NCBI RefSeq assembly: GCF_037477895.1
Contig: NZ_CP132745.1
Location: forward strand, 725,631-789,630
Source of the DNA: Mycetohabitans endofungorum
GTDB taxonomy: Bacteria; Pseudomonadota; Gammaproteobacteria; Burkholderiales; Burkholderiaceae
Reading direction: 5' to 3'
DNA: 64,000 nt
Part shown: positions 34,590 to 43,542 of the stretch, in pieces
Position numbering within the stretch: the stretch's first letter is position 1
How the letters are laid out: every line of letters begins with the position of its first letter
Notes under the pieces: model-generated
Databases searched by the model: none
Seen by the model: the letters and a program-made list of their open reading frames with translations, nothing else
What the model was told of the DNA's origin: nothing
Program-made: the position numbers and the translations under genes

Positions 34590-35756
34590 ATGCAGCGGTT
34601 TTATAGCAAAAAGCAGGTATTGATCACCGGCGCCACCGGATTCATCGGATCCGTGCTGTTGCGCACCATATTGGACAAACTGCCTGACATCGGCCGCATT
34701 TACTGCTTATATAGAAAGCAGCCAGGGGTCAGCCATCCGAAGGTCGTGTGGATCAATGCGGACGTGACACGACCTGCATGGGGCTTAGACTGTGATACGG
34801 TGCAGAAATTGGCCCGCGACGTGCACGTCATCTTTCATTTGGCAGCATACACTCGTTGGGATGTCGGTTTATCCGCACAAGTTGCCGCCAATACGCTGCC
34901 CGTCCTGGAAGGCGCTGCCCTTGCATCGCAGTTCAGCAAGCTGCGCGCTTACGTCGTCACCTCTAGTTACTGGGCGGCGTTGCATCTGCGCACGCCGCGG
35001 ATCGCGGAAACGGTGTTTCAAGACTATTCTGCCGAACAGGAACTTAGCGCCGTACTGGCCGGAGACGAGGCACGCCTGCATGAATGGCCGAACGCCTACT
35101 CATACGCGAAAAATCTCGCCGAGCGGCTGCTACACGAGCGCTATCCCGGCTTGCCAATCTTACTGGCGCGCGTCACGTCAGCGTGCGGCGCATGGGAGTT
35201 CCCGGCACGCGGTTTTTGCCGCTTCGACAACGCGCTACCCGCGCTGTTAAAGGCGATCGCGCGAGGTATACGCGTCTTTCCTGACTCGGCAAGAACGGCC
35301 GTAAACGATTCGATTCCGGTTGACCTGTGCGCGAATCTGCTACTAGCCAATGCGGCAGCGCATCCAACCAATGGCTTTTCAGTGATTCACTGCGCGTCCG
35401 CCGCGCGTAACATGCCGCCGCTCGGTGACGTCATTTCAAGGGCCGGCGGGATAACATATGTGCGTGACCGTGCCGAACTCGATGCCGAGCTGGCCAAACT
35501 CGGTGACAAGCGGCTCACGGCACTCAATAGAACGCTGCTCGAGGCCTACCGCTTTGCATTCGACGATGCAACGGTATTCCTCGATCATCATGCCCGCCGT
35601 CCGCTCACATGGATGGACGATGAGACACGAACGCGGTTTCCGATGGATGTGGAAACCATCGAATGGCCAATGCTGATCGATGCGATGCTTGCGCAGCTGC
35701 CGCTTAACAGCACTTACCGAACTTCCCGCCGTACCGGCCTTGCTGGCGCTCTGTAG
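34590..35756 (+). CDS. Extended SDR oxidoreductase, fatty acyl-CoA reductase-like N-terminal domain
   Basis: 388 residues. The Rossmann motif ITGATGFIGSVLLRTILDKL is followed by YCLYRKQ, then IFHLAAYTRWD, VVTSSYWAA and the catalytic NAYSYAKNLAE (Tyr-x3-Lys), as in the NAD_binding_4 (male-sterility/FAR) family. No downstream acyl-carrier or sterile domain is fused. The C-terminal 110 residues are unlike known FARs. The natural substrate is unknown; reduction of an activated carboxylate is a family-based guess. The last codons abut an inverted YhcG fragment, so the native C-terminus may have been altered by rearrangement. Confidence 0.7.
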   Translation: MQRFYSKKQVLITGATGFIGSVLLRTILDKLPDIGRIYCLYRKQPGVSHPKVVWINADVTRPAWGLDCDTVQKLARDVHVIFHLAAYTRWDVGLSAQVAANTLPVLEGAALASQFSKLRAYVVTSSYWAALHLRTPRIAETVFQDYSAEQELSAVLAGDEARLHEWPNAYSYAKNLAERLLHERYPGLPILLARVTSACGAWEFPARGFCRFDNALPALLKAIARGIRVFPDSARTAVNDSIPVDLCANLLLANAAAHPTNGFSVIHCASAARNMPPLGDVISRAGGITYVRDRAELDAELAKLGDKRLTALNRTLLEAYRFAFDDATVFLDHHARRPLTWMDDETRTRFPMDVETIEWPMLIDAMLAQLPLNSTYRTSRRTGLAGAL

Positions 35757-35887
35757 CCGCACCGACCATCCTGGCGCAATGCCTTACTCTCGTAGAACGC
35801 TCGCGCAGCGGGCGATTTAACTGACAACAGGCGCACATACACGGACCACGGCAGCGCGAAACGCGTGGCCAGTTGCGCGAACTGCGG
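35757..35887 (-). pseudogene. Inverted fragment of a YhcG/DUF1016-type nuclease gene (left arm)
   Basis: On the minus strand it encodes LPQFAQLATRFALPWSVYVR and LLSVKSPAARAFYESKALRQ, nearly identical to the plus-strand gene remnant at 36954-37085. One A is missing compared with that copy (GCCAGG versus GCCAAGG), which frameshifts what follows. The two copies form inverted arms of about 131 and 132 bp around the toxin-antitoxin locus. Confidence 0.8.
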
Positions 35888-35978
35888 AAGTAACATCCTC
35901 CCATGAGGCAACACGCCGGCCACGATGATTGTCGCTGTCCAGTTTGCCGAAAATTAGCAAATTTGCTATGATTGCTCC

Positions 35979-36304
35979 ATGAATTGGGCTGTCACCTATT
36001 ATAACGAACGCGTCAAACGCGAAGTTTTCGCCATGCCAATAGGCATCCTCGCTGATTACCGGCGATTGCTCTCGCTTATGGAAGACCATGGCGCGGATTT
36101 ACGACTGCCCCATTCGCGTGCGATGGGGGAAGGCTTGTTCGAATTACGCCCGAAGGGCCCGAAGGCATCGGGCGCGTGTTTTATTGCATGCAGGTGGGCC
36201 GGCGCATTGTCGTGCTGCATTCTTTTACGAAGAAGACACAGCGGACACCGGAGAGTGAATTGCGCATTGCCCGCAAACGTCTCAAGGAGATAGGCAATGG
36301 TTAA
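35979..36304 (+). pseudogene. HigB/RelE-type toxin gene with a one-base deletion
   Basis: The first 60 residues (MNWAVTYYNERVKREVFAMP ... LMEDHGADLRLPHSRAMGEG, LFELRPKG) are those of a phage Gp49-like HigB toxin. At about 36157-36161 one base is missing. In the next frame the rest of the toxin is intact: EGIGRVFYCMQVGRRIVVLH, then SFTKKTQRTPESELRIARKR, ending at TAA 36302-36304, which overlaps the antitoxin start. The toxin is thus inactive as sequenced. Confidence 0.85.
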
Positions 36305-36629
36305 GAACCGATTGGAACAGGAACTTGATGAGCGGTACAACCCAGTGCCGCACACTGCGGAGGATGATGCGCGTTTGTTTGCAGATCCGACGTTCAAGGC
36401 AGCATACGACGCACTCGAAGAAGAGTACGCGGCACTGCACGCGCTGCTTGCCGCTCGACGGGAAGCTGGACTTACGCAGGCCCAAATCGCCGAGCGCATG
36501 GGCACCACGGCGTCCGCAGTGTCTCGACTCGAAGCCTCGCTCGCCAGCGAGAAGCATTCGCCATCGTTCGCAACGATGCGCAAATACGCCGCCGCGTGTG
36601 GCAAGAAGCTTGTGATCTCGTTTGCGTGA
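36297..36629 (+). CDS. HigA-type antitoxin (XRE family)
   Basis: 110-residue helix-turn-helix protein. The HTH reads RREAGLTQAQIAERMGTTAS and AVSRLEASLASEKHSPSFAT, preceded by an acidic N-terminal segment (HTAEDDARLFADPTFKAAYD). HigA-type antitoxins neutralise HigB and repress the operon. The ATG overlaps the end of the toxin frame by 8 bp and has AAGGAG upstream, the standard higBA arrangement. The antitoxin is intact although the toxin is frameshifted. Confidence 0.88.
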   Translation: MVKNRLEQELDERYNPVPHTAEDDARLFADPTFKAAYDALEEEYAALHALLAARREAGLTQAQIAERMGTTASAVSRLEASLASEKHSPSFATMRKYAAACGKKLVISFA

Positions 36630-36719
36630 ACAGGTAGGCGTCGAAAGACGTGAGCTTGGAATCGAGGAAGTAGCGGGTCTTCCATGGACTACGCGGAACG
36701 CTCGTCGTTGTGATTCCCG

Positions 36720-37313
36720 AGTGGTTCGTTCCTGGCTGCGCGATAGTGCGTTGCTGACGCGCCTGGCCGAGGACTTGACCGGCCGGTTTGGCCGCAGTTT
36801 CAGTCGAGCGAATTTGGTCAGCATGAGCGCGTTTTACCTGGCTTGGCCGCCGGAGCAAATTTGTCAGACACCGTCTGGCAAATCTGTTGACGCGGAAAAG
36901 GCCAAACATCGTCTGGCAAATCCCTGTCGGCTGCGTCCGGCACGGTGTCGCCCCCGCAGTTTGCGCAACTGGCCGCGCGTTTCGCGCTGCCATGGTCCGC
37001 GTATGTGCGCTTGTTGTCGGTCAAGTCGTCCGCTGCGCGAGCGTTCTACGAGAGTGAGGCATTGCGCCAAGGATGGTCGGTGCGGCAACTGGACCGGCAG
37101 ATCGGCAGCCAGCTGTATGAGCGGCTTGCGCTGTCACGTAACAAGGTCGCGTTGCTCGACAAGACGGGGAAGTCACGCCCGGAGGATGCGCTGACGCCTG
37201 AGGAGGCGATCCGCGACCCGTTCGTGCTCGAGTTCCTCGATCTGAAGGACGAGTATTCCGAATCGGATCTCGAACAAGCGTTGATTCAGCATTTGGCGGA
37301 TTTCCTGCTCGAG
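36720..37313 (+). pseudogene. Truncated, frameshifted YhcG/DUF1016 PDDEXK-nuclease family gene
   Basis: An N-terminal piece in one frame (LRDSALLTRLAEDLTGRFGR, FSRANLVSMSAFYLAWPPEQ) continues in another frame with PPQFAQLAARFALPWSAYVR ... RQLDRQIGSQLYERLALSRN ... DPFVLEFLDLKDEYSESDLE, ending abruptly at DFLLE. The C-terminal nuclease domain expected for DUF1016/YhcG proteins is missing. The frame then enters unrelated sequence antisense to the tetA end. A 13-bp direct repeat CGTCTGGCAAATC occurs twice near 36880-36920. Confidence 0.8.
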
Positions 37314-37367
37314 CCAGAAAGCGGATCGCCATGGACCGGTGAAGGGGTAGGCATCGCTAAGGTTGTC

Positions 37368-38591
37368 TCAGGGGGCGCGACGCGAAACCTGCGTTGCGGC
37401 GACGGCCGGACCGCGCATCCGTGCGCTGAGTAACAACGGCACTACCAGTAGATAGCTTGCCGCACCCAATGCCCACACCAGTCCCGGGAACCATGTCACG
37501 CTCCACGCATACACCGCGGTGACCGCAACGGGCCCGCCTACGCCGATCAGGCTGGACAGGCTGGCAAGGGCACCCTGCAATTCGCCTTGAGCCTCATCGC
37601 TGACCTGGCGCGCGATCATGGCTTGCAGCGCCGGCATCGTCATCCCGCCTGCCGCGAACAGCGGGAGCAGGGCGAATGGCACCCATGCGCTGGAGGCTAC
37701 CGCCAGCAGCGCGAGTCCCGCCGCGTCGGCCGCCACGCCTAGAAGCAGTGAACGCCATTCTCCGATCCGTCCGACCAGTGGTCCAATTACGAATGCCTGT
37801 GACAACGCATGGCATGCGCCATATCCTGCCAGCGACAACCCGGCTACGGAGGCTCCCCAGCCGAACTGGTCCTGGCCATACAGGATCCAGAGCGTGGCGG
37901 GCACCTGCGACGCGACCATGATCGTGGCATAGATACCGATCAGCGGCGGCAATTGTGTGCCAGCTCCAAGCCGACTCAGGCTTCCTCCCCAGTTTAGCTT
38001 CAAATTCATTTTCCACCCCGTCGTTGTGCCGCGGACGGGGCGTGATTCCGGCAAGACGAGCAATGCGAGCAGCAGGTTCAGGCCGTTCATTACGGCTGCC
38101 GCGACGAACGGCGCACGCAGGTGCATCGTACCCAGCAGGCCGCCGAGCAGCGGTCCGCCGATTAGGCCGACGCCCATCATCGCGCTCAGTTGGCCGAAGC
38201 GCTGTGCGCGACGCGGTTCTGGGGTAATGTCGGTGATGTAGGCAGTCGCGACGGCCGCTGTCGCGCCGGTGATGCCTGACAGGGCCCGGCCCACGTATAG
38301 CCACGGCAAACTGGGTGCCCACGCCATCACAACATAATCCGCCGCTGCGCCAGCCAATGAAAGCAACAATATCGGCCGACGACCAAAGCGGTCAGACAGC
38401 GCACCCAGTATCGGCGCAAAGACGAACTGCATCAGCGCATACAACGCGAGCAGTATGCCGTAATGGGTGCTGCTGTCCGTCTGTGTGCTGCCCAGCGAAC
38501 GCAGCAATGCGGGCAGGATCGGCATGATCAAACCGATGCCGGCAGCGTCGAGCATCACGGTCGCTAGGATGACGAAAAGAGGTTTGGCCAC
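37368..38591 (-). CDS. tetA: Tetracycline efflux MFS transporter, TetA family
   Basis: 407-residue, 12-helix major-facilitator antiporter. It has MLDAAGIGLIMPILPALLRS in helix 1, the motif A loop GALSDRFGRRPILLLSL, motif C in helix 5 (GVGLIGGPLLGGLLG) and the TetA-typical WILYGQDQFGWGASVAGLSL. It exchanges a tetracycline-metal complex for protons. Starting codon is GTG. Divergent from tetR with two tet operators between, so induction by tetracyclines is expected. It is clearly TetA-like but not one of the best-known classes by eye. Confidence 0.93.
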   Translation of the reverse strand: MAKPLFVILATVMLDAAGIGLIMPILPALLRSLGSTQTDSSTHYGILLALYALMQFVFAPILGALSDRFGRRPILLLSLAGAAADYVVMAWAPSLPWLYVGRALSGITGATAAVATAYITDITPEPRRAQRFGQLSAMMGVGLIGGPLLGGLLGTMHLRAPFVAAAVMNGLNLLLALLVLPESRPVRGTTTGWKMNLKLNWGGSLSRLGAGTQLPPLIGIYATIMVASQVPATLWILYGQDQFGWGASVAGLSLAGYGACHALSQAFVIGPLVGRIGEWRSLLLGVAADAAGLALLAVASSAWVPFALLPLFAAGGMTMPALQAMIARQVSDEAQGELQGALASLSSLIGVGGPVAVTAVYAWSVTWFPGLVWALGAASYLLVVPLLLSARMRGPAVAATQVSRRAP

Positions 38592-38594
38592 TAT

Positions 38595-38619
38595 GTCACT
38601 CTATCAGTGATAGAGTGAC
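38595..38619. promoter_or_regulatory. tet operator 1 (perfect dyad)
   Basis: An uninterrupted 25-bp dyad is centred on G38607 with arms containing CTCTATCA/TGATAGAG, the core of the classical tetO. It lies 4 bp before the tetA GTG start, so TetR binding would block tetA expression. Confidence 0.92.
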
Positions 38620-38635
38620 GATTATCGCAAAAATA

Positions 38636-38652
38636 CTTTATTAGTGATAGAG
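38636..38652. promoter_or_regulatory. tet operator 2 (imperfect dyad) at the tetR start
   Basis: CTTTATTAGTGATAGAG is a 17-bp version of tetO with two mismatched pairs, centred on G38644, 37 bp from operator 1. It directly abuts the tetR ATG at 38653, consistent with autoregulation. Confidence 0.85.
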
Positions 38653-39333
38653 ATGCCAAAGAACGTCCTGTCTTCCACCGCGCGATTGACCCGCCAGGCT
38701 GTACTGCGTGCCGCGTTGTCCTTGCTTAACGACGTCGGCATCGACGCACTTTCGACGCGAAGGCTGGCCGAGCGGCTTGGCGTGCAATCGCCGACGCTGT
38801 ATTGGCACTTTCGCAGCAAGGCTGAATTATTGGCGGCGATGGCGGAGACGATCATGCTGGAGCGCCATCGCGACTCGACACCCAAGCCCGGTCAACCGTG
38901 GCAGGCTTGGCTGCTTGACAATGCGCGCAGCTTCCGGTCTGCATTGCTCGCGTACCGCGACGGCGCACGGTTGCATGCTGGCAGCCAGCCACGCGGCGCC
39001 CATTTTGATGCGATCGAGGTCAAGATGCGGTTCCTGTGCGACGCAGGATTGTCGCCGGACATGGCGTTCATATTGATGTTCTCGCTGGGCCGCTTCATCG
39101 TAGGCTGGGTACTGGAAGAGCAGGCGGTAGCGCGATCCGACGCCTCGACGGCGCACGGCGATGCGGGCCCGGATCCTGTTGCCTACCCGCTCCTTGCGCG
39201 CGGCTGGGCGACATTGTCCGATGAGCATCCGGATCGACTGTTCGAGCGCAGCGTGCGGCTCTTCATGGCTGGCGCGCAGGCAGCGTTGCGTGATCGGGCG
39301 GACTGGCCGTCGGATACATCGGATCGGCGTTGA
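38653..39333 (+). CDS. tetR: Tetracycline repressor TetR
   Basis: 226 residues. N-terminal HTH (LTRQAVLRAALSLLNDVGID, ALSTRRLAERLGVQSPTLYWHFRSK) is followed by the TetR_C ligand domain with RDGARLHAGSQPRGAHFDAI, which holds the tetracycline/Mg contact region. The ATG at 38653 is chosen because the upstream GTG/ATA codons lie inside operator 2. It is divergent from tetA. Complete by length, so the pair appears functional. Confidence 0.93.
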   Translation: MPKNVLSSTARLTRQAVLRAALSLLNDVGIDALSTRRLAERLGVQSPTLYWHFRSKAELLAAMAETIMLERHRDSTPKPGQPWQAWLLDNARSFRSALLAYRDGARLHAGSQPRGAHFDAIEVKMRFLCDAGLSPDMAFILMFSLGRFIVGWVLEEQAVARSDASTAHGDAGPDPVAYPLLARGWATLSDEHPDRLFERSVRLFMAGAQAALRDRADWPSDTSDRR

Positions 39334-39378
39334 TTGCGCCCACGGACAACCATCGAGCATCAATTGCCGAAATCCAGT

Positions 39379-39897
39379 GCCATGTCGTATGTGCTGCAAG
39401 CGGGCGATGCATTATTGCTGCCGCAAGGTGGCGCACACGAACTGTTGTTTGGGCCGGACGTGACCAGTCGATCCATCACGGCGTTCAAGGCGGCCACGCT
39501 GTGCAAGACTGTTGTGTTGGTGGACGCGGTGCCGCGTTGTGCGATGCAGGTGGCGGCGCGAGCGCAAGGCCGTGATGACGCCGGCGACACGCCGGATGAT
39601 GCGTTGATCTTCAGCGCCTGCATGGAGTTTGACCTTGGTGGCATGCAGCCGCTGGTCGCGTCGATGCCCAAAGTCATGCTCGTGGGCACATTGCTCGAGC
39701 GCTGTCCGGAGATTGGGCCGATGCTCGATGCGATGGAACGGGAGTCTTGCGGGGAGCGGGCAGGATTCGCGGGGATACTGTCCCGGCTGGCCGACGTCGT
39801 TGCGACCTTCATCATCCGGGGCTGGGTCGAATGCGGTTGTGGCGACGCGACGGGTTGGGTGCAGGCGTTGCGCGACCCGCGTTTGAGCCGGGCCACC
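39379..39897 (+). pseudogene. AraC-family regulator, cupin part only (truncated both ends)
   Basis: The frame encodes a Cupin_6-type AraC sensor domain: MSYVLQAGDALLLPQGGAHE, then FSACMEFDLGGMQPLVASMP, RCPEIGPMLDAMERESCGER and GWVECGCGDATGWVQALRDP. It ends at RLSRA. The expected C-terminal double HTH does not follow; translation continues only into unrelated sequence up to 40038. The N-terminal strands are missing too. Without a DNA-binding domain it cannot act as a regulator. Confidence 0.75.
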
Positions 39898-40021
39898 CAG
39901 CCATGCGCCGAAGTTTTTTCGTCGGGAGCGTCTTGCATCAGCGAATGGCCCTTTACTATTATTAAGTGCAGTTGCGCGAGTGTGCCGCCCGGGCGTTGGC
40001 GTTGTCCTGCCTGGCGTTCGG

Positions 40022-40648
40022 TCAAGTGGCTTGGCTGATGATGTTAGTAGTGCGATGAGACGGCGTTTGAACGAATTCTCCGTTGCGATAGAAAAAGTAC
40101 CGCGTTACAGGTATCCAATCACCATGGTACGACCAATCGATTTTTATTCCAATGGGGTTGATTCCCCAATCGATTCCGATATGGCGCGATGACCGTGCTG
40201 CACCCCTTTCCAGATGGATGTCTTTCATGCAGCTTTCTACAATTAAGGAAAAGACGGGTTCTGCAGTGTCATCTTTTACCCGCAACACATAAAGGACACC
40301 TTCATCTCCTGAAGAACAATAGTGGTTCGGACGCCGGTGGGAACGATGGTTGATCACCGTGAGGACATATTCTGCTCCGTCAATGATCTTTGAATGCATT
40401 GTGGGGAACGTGAAGCTCGACGCGGTTAACAATTTTTTGCGTAACATTACTGGTATCTGCAGTACCATTCGCTGACTGCCGTTGTCTTTTAGAACCGTTA
40501 GCTCATTGTTAATGTACTGGAGAACCCTACCGTCACGAAGGTCCACGTATTCCGACGAATTATATTGGTAAGCGTGGGTTGAGACGCTAAATCCGTAAAG
40601 AATCTGGACGAGAAATGCTTGGGCCGTTCTTTTCAAACTGTTTAGCAT
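40022..40648 (-). CDS. Hypothetical exported protein of unknown family
   Basis: 208 residues from MLNSLKRTAQAFLVQILYGF; this N-terminus looks like a signal peptide ending near STHA. The mature part is beta-rich and basic, without a motif I recognise (FTFPTMHSKIIDGAEYVLTV, HYCSSGDEGVLYVLRVKDDT, IDWGINPIGIKIDWSYHGDW). Two Cys could form a disulfide. Composition is distinctly AT-rich compared with its neighbours, suggesting recent transfer. An alternative start lies four codons upstream. No operon partner is visible. Confidence 0.6.
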   Translation of the reverse strand: MLNSLKRTAQAFLVQILYGFSVSTHAYQYNSSEYVDLRDGRVLQYINNELTVLKDNGSQRMVLQIPVMLRKKLLTASSFTFPTMHSKIIDGAEYVLTVINHRSHRRPNHYCSSGDEGVLYVLRVKDDTAEPVFSLIVESCMKDIHLERGAARSSRHIGIDWGINPIGIKIDWSYHGDWIPVTRYFFYRNGEFVQTPSHRTTNIISQAT

Positions 40649-40660
40649 GCTTAATCCCAA

Positions 40661-41009
40661 GTATCGCTAAAAAGTGAATATGATAAAGAGTTCGATGTGC
40701 TTGCCGACCTTCATCAGGGAGATCGGTGGCCCGCTCGCAACACCAGCAGATGCTGTCCGTCGGCACGCCGTCTGTTTCAGCGCAAAAATGTTGTGGTCGA
40801 GATGAAAATGTAATTGACAAAAGGCATCTCGACCATTGAATATTTGGATGCCGATTGTTGAACAACAGAAAACTGTCCCTGCTCAAAAGAGCATGTTTCA
40901 CGATGCAGGAACTATTGGCGCTCGATGCCGCCGCTAAGCATGAGGCTTTACTCGATCAGCAAGCTTCTTATGCATTACCGTCAGTGGCGTGAGTGAGCAA
41001 ATTTAAACG
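40661..41009. other. Intergenic stretch without supported gene
   Basis: The minus-strand frame 40587-40901 overlaps the exported-protein gene and has no family features. Sequence is AT-rich. I see nothing to annotate. Confidence 0.4.
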
Positions 41010-41935
41010 TTGGAGGCTTTCATCGGGTGGTTGAAGAAGCTGTTGGCCGAAGCGATGCTCGCATGGAAGCGCTGAAGGTTATCGTTGAGGTAAAGCCCTG
41101 AGCCCACAAGCCAAACGCGGAGCAGTGGCAGCGATTCGGAGAAGATCAACATCTCGGAGCGCTGCGCCTGCCGGCTTGCCGGACTTTCTCGCAGCGTGTT
41201 GCTTGACAAAGCGAGTCCTGGCTACGAGAACGAAATGCTGATGGCGAATCTGGTGGAATTGGCGCATGAACGTCGGCGGTTCGACTATCGGCGATTACAC
41301 GCGTTGATGAAGCGCGACGGTATCCACGCGAACTACAAACGTGTGGATCGTTTTTATCGTGAAGCGGGGCTGGCTGTGCGGTGCCGTTGCCGGCACCACG
41401 GTGTCATGATTGAACGCGAGCGACGGGCTTTGCCGAGCGAGCCGCGAGGCTGGGTCAATTGGTTTCGTGGTGGACGCATTGTCGAAGGAGCGGCGTCTGA
41501 AGTGTAACCATCGTCCACGATTTCCACAAGAATGCTGTCGATATCGTCGTGAACTCCGGCATCTCGGGCTTGTAAGTCTCTTGAGCGTTGACCGAGCAGC
41601 GCGTGTTCGGGGCGATTCCGAAGTGCTGCGAACGGAGCAGGGACCGGAATTGACGAGTCGGCGCTCGGCCAATGGGCCGTACGCCAATGACGTGACGTTG
41701 AAATTGATTGAGCCAGGCAAGCCGACGCAAAATGCCTACATCAAATTGCCTAACGGTAAGTTCCGCGTCGAATGTCTCAACGAGCACGGATCTACGACGC
41801 TGACCCATGCCTGCGCAATCACCGCGGCATGGCGTCAGGACTATAGCGAGGAATGGCCACGCAGCCCACTAAACTACCTCTCGCCCAGGAGAATTAGTGG
41901 TCCCTTGTGGCTCTTTTTGTATGATCTTTTAGCTA
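41010..41935 (+). mobile_element. Decayed IS3-family element (IS407-like)
   Basis: An orfA C-terminal remnant precedes orfB fragments in several frames: LMANLVELAHERRRFDYRRL, KRDGIHANYKRVDRFYREAG, then in other frames GRRLKCN-like, DVNSGIS-like, RTEQGPELTSRRSANGPYAN, DVTLKLIEPGKPTQNAYIK and NGKFRVECLNEHGSTTLTHA. These are the DDE region of IS3-family orfB. Stops and frameshifts interrupt it at least three times and the SF of the usual IESFNGKFR is altered. I could not fix its terminal repeats. Confidence 0.85.
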
Positions 41936-42001
41936 AAAGTTGACTAAATCACCTGCGACCATTGAATATATGACCGTGAGTGACAGGAAATAATTAGGCC
42001 A

Positions 42002-42919
42002 ATGAAGAGAGCATGCCCAACCATCCAGGAGTTGCTTGCGTTTGATGCAGTCGCCAAGCATGAAAGTTTCACGCGTGCAGCTAACGTACTGTGCGTTACG
42101 GTCAGCGGCGTCAGTAAACAAATTGCCAGCCTAGAATCCTTCGTGGGGCGCCCTTTGCTTCAAAAAGCGGGACGCGGAGTCACACTGACCGCTGTAGGGC
42201 GGGAATATTGGAGAAAAATATCCCCAAGTCTGCGCGTGATTGAATCCGCAACCTTTGAAGCTAGACTAGACGAGTCTAGCGCGGGTGTGCTGACCCTAGC
42301 TAGCGTACCCACCTTTTTAACAAAGTGGCTTATTCCGCGGTTACCCAGCTTCCGCAAGCTTCACCCTGGCGTCACCTTCAGTTTTGGTCAGCATCTCAGG
42401 CTGAATGACTCGCAGCCAGCTGATATTGATGCGGCTATCCGTTTTGGCCCAGGTAATTGGTCATCTGTCATCTCCGATTACATTGCAGGCAAAGAGTTTA
42501 TCTGTATCTACGCTGCCAAACTGGAGCAACAATTAGGTTACCCCATTAAACAGAGTGACGTATTAAAGCAGACTTTACTACACCATGAGGAAGCGCCTTT
42601 TGTCTGGCGGCAATGGGCAGCGCAGTGGAACATAGACGAAACAAGTACTCTTTCAGGCCCGCGTTTCACACAATATTCCGCCATAATCCAGGCAGTTGTA
42701 AACGGTCTAGGGGTAGGCCTCGTGCCGCAGATTCTTGTAGAAGAAGAACTTGCGCAAGGCATCGTGATGCAATTAGGGCCAGCTATAGAGTTTGATCTAG
42801 GGCATTACCTGTGTTTCAACCCAAACCGAATGAATCGACCGATATTTTCCGCGTTCCACTCTTGGATGCTTACGCTCAACAAAGCAGAACAGTTATGTAA
42901 CAAGGTTCCGGCGGCATAA
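42002..42919 (+). CDS. LysR-family transcriptional regulator (GcvA-like)
   Basis: 305 residues with an N-terminal LysR HTH (LLAFDAVAKHESFTRAANVL, CVTVSGVSKQIASLESFVGR) and a C-terminal substrate-binding domain (GVLTLASVPTFLTKWLIPRL, DIDAAIRFGPGNW, VNGLGVGLVPQILVEEELAQ) as in GcvA/AmpR-type members. It is convergent with the ABC transporter operon, ending 53 bp from the LOG-like gene. Control of that operon is possible but unproven. The composition is AT-rich like the transporter genes, suggesting they arrived together. Confidence 0.85.
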   Translation: MKRACPTIQELLAFDAVAKHESFTRAANVLCVTVSGVSKQIASLESFVGRPLLQKAGRGVTLTAVGREYWRKISPSLRVIESATFEARLDESSAGVLTLASVPTFLTKWLIPRLPSFRKLHPGVTFSFGQHLRLNDSQPADIDAAIRFGPGNWSSVISDYIAGKEFICIYAAKLEQQLGYPIKQSDVLKQTLLHHEEAPFVWRQWAAQWNIDETSTLSGPRFTQYSAIIQAVVNGLGVGLVPQILVEEELAQGIVMQLGPAIEFDLGHYLCFNPNRMNRPIFSAFHSWMLTLNKAEQLCNKVPAA

Positions 42920-42972
42920 TCCAATAGAGTCGGCGTTGCCGCCAGTCAACGAAAATGCAAAGATCGAGGCTA

Positions 42973-43542
42973 TTATTGAGGGCCCGCATCGGACTCACGA
43001 ACTAGATATTCGATTACCCATTCGAGAAGCTGATCGGTATTTTCAGCTGCCCGAGCACTGGGTAGCCTAAATTCTTCGTATAACGTAAAAACGGCCTTGC
43101 TCCACTTTACGCCCAATGCCATCTCAGAAAGTGTTCCCATTCCACCTCCAATGGCAACCACGCATACGCTACCGCGCACGACCAGCACATTGCGTATTTC
43201 ACCAATCCCTGTAGGAAGCGCCAATGTAACGTATTTGTTAGCGCTACACCGGTCTTCTTCTGGGAGAATGCCAATGGCTATTCCTCCCATGTCATATGCA
43301 CCATGGCATGCAGCTTCCATTACACCGCCCCGTCCTCCGCAAATGATAGGCACGCCGGCACTTGCCAAGACGCTTGCCACTTTGTATGCCGCTGAGCGGC
43401 ATGCCTCATCACAAATACTTGGTCCAATTATTCCTACCGGTTGAGGATTGCGATGTGGCCCCGCTTGAATTTCGATTAACCGGCGAAGCTGCTTGTTAAC
43501 TTTTTTGGGTAGCAGCGTATTCACGCCGGCTTGTGAAAACAT
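42973..43542 (-). CDS. LOG-like (TIGR00725-type) Rossmann protein
   Basis: 189 residues. VGIIGPSICDEACRSAAYKV, PIICGGRGGVMEAACHGAYD and VVAIGGGMGTLSEMALGVKW are the nucleotide-binding and PGGxGT-like motifs of the SLOG/LOG superfamily, TIGR00725 branch. LOG proteins release cytokinin free bases, but this branch has mostly no known reaction. It overlaps the end of the upstream permease gene by about 47 bp, so it belongs to the transporter operon as last gene. The chosen ATG has GGAG upstream. Confidence 0.8.
   Translation of the reverse strand: MFSQAGVNTLLPKKVNKQLRRLIEIQAGPHRNPQPVGIIGPSICDEACRSAAYKVASVLASAGVPIICGGRGGVMEAACHGAYDMGGIAIGILPEEDRCSANKYVTLALPTGIGEIRNVLVVRGSVCVVAIGGGMGTLSEMALGVKWSKAVFTLYEEFRLPSARAAENTDQLLEWVIEYLVRESDAGPQ

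Noticed and set aside
34268..34591. 107-codon minus-strand frame upstream of the SDR gene
   Set aside because: No domain or ribosome binding site; it covers the region where the SDR promoter should lie.
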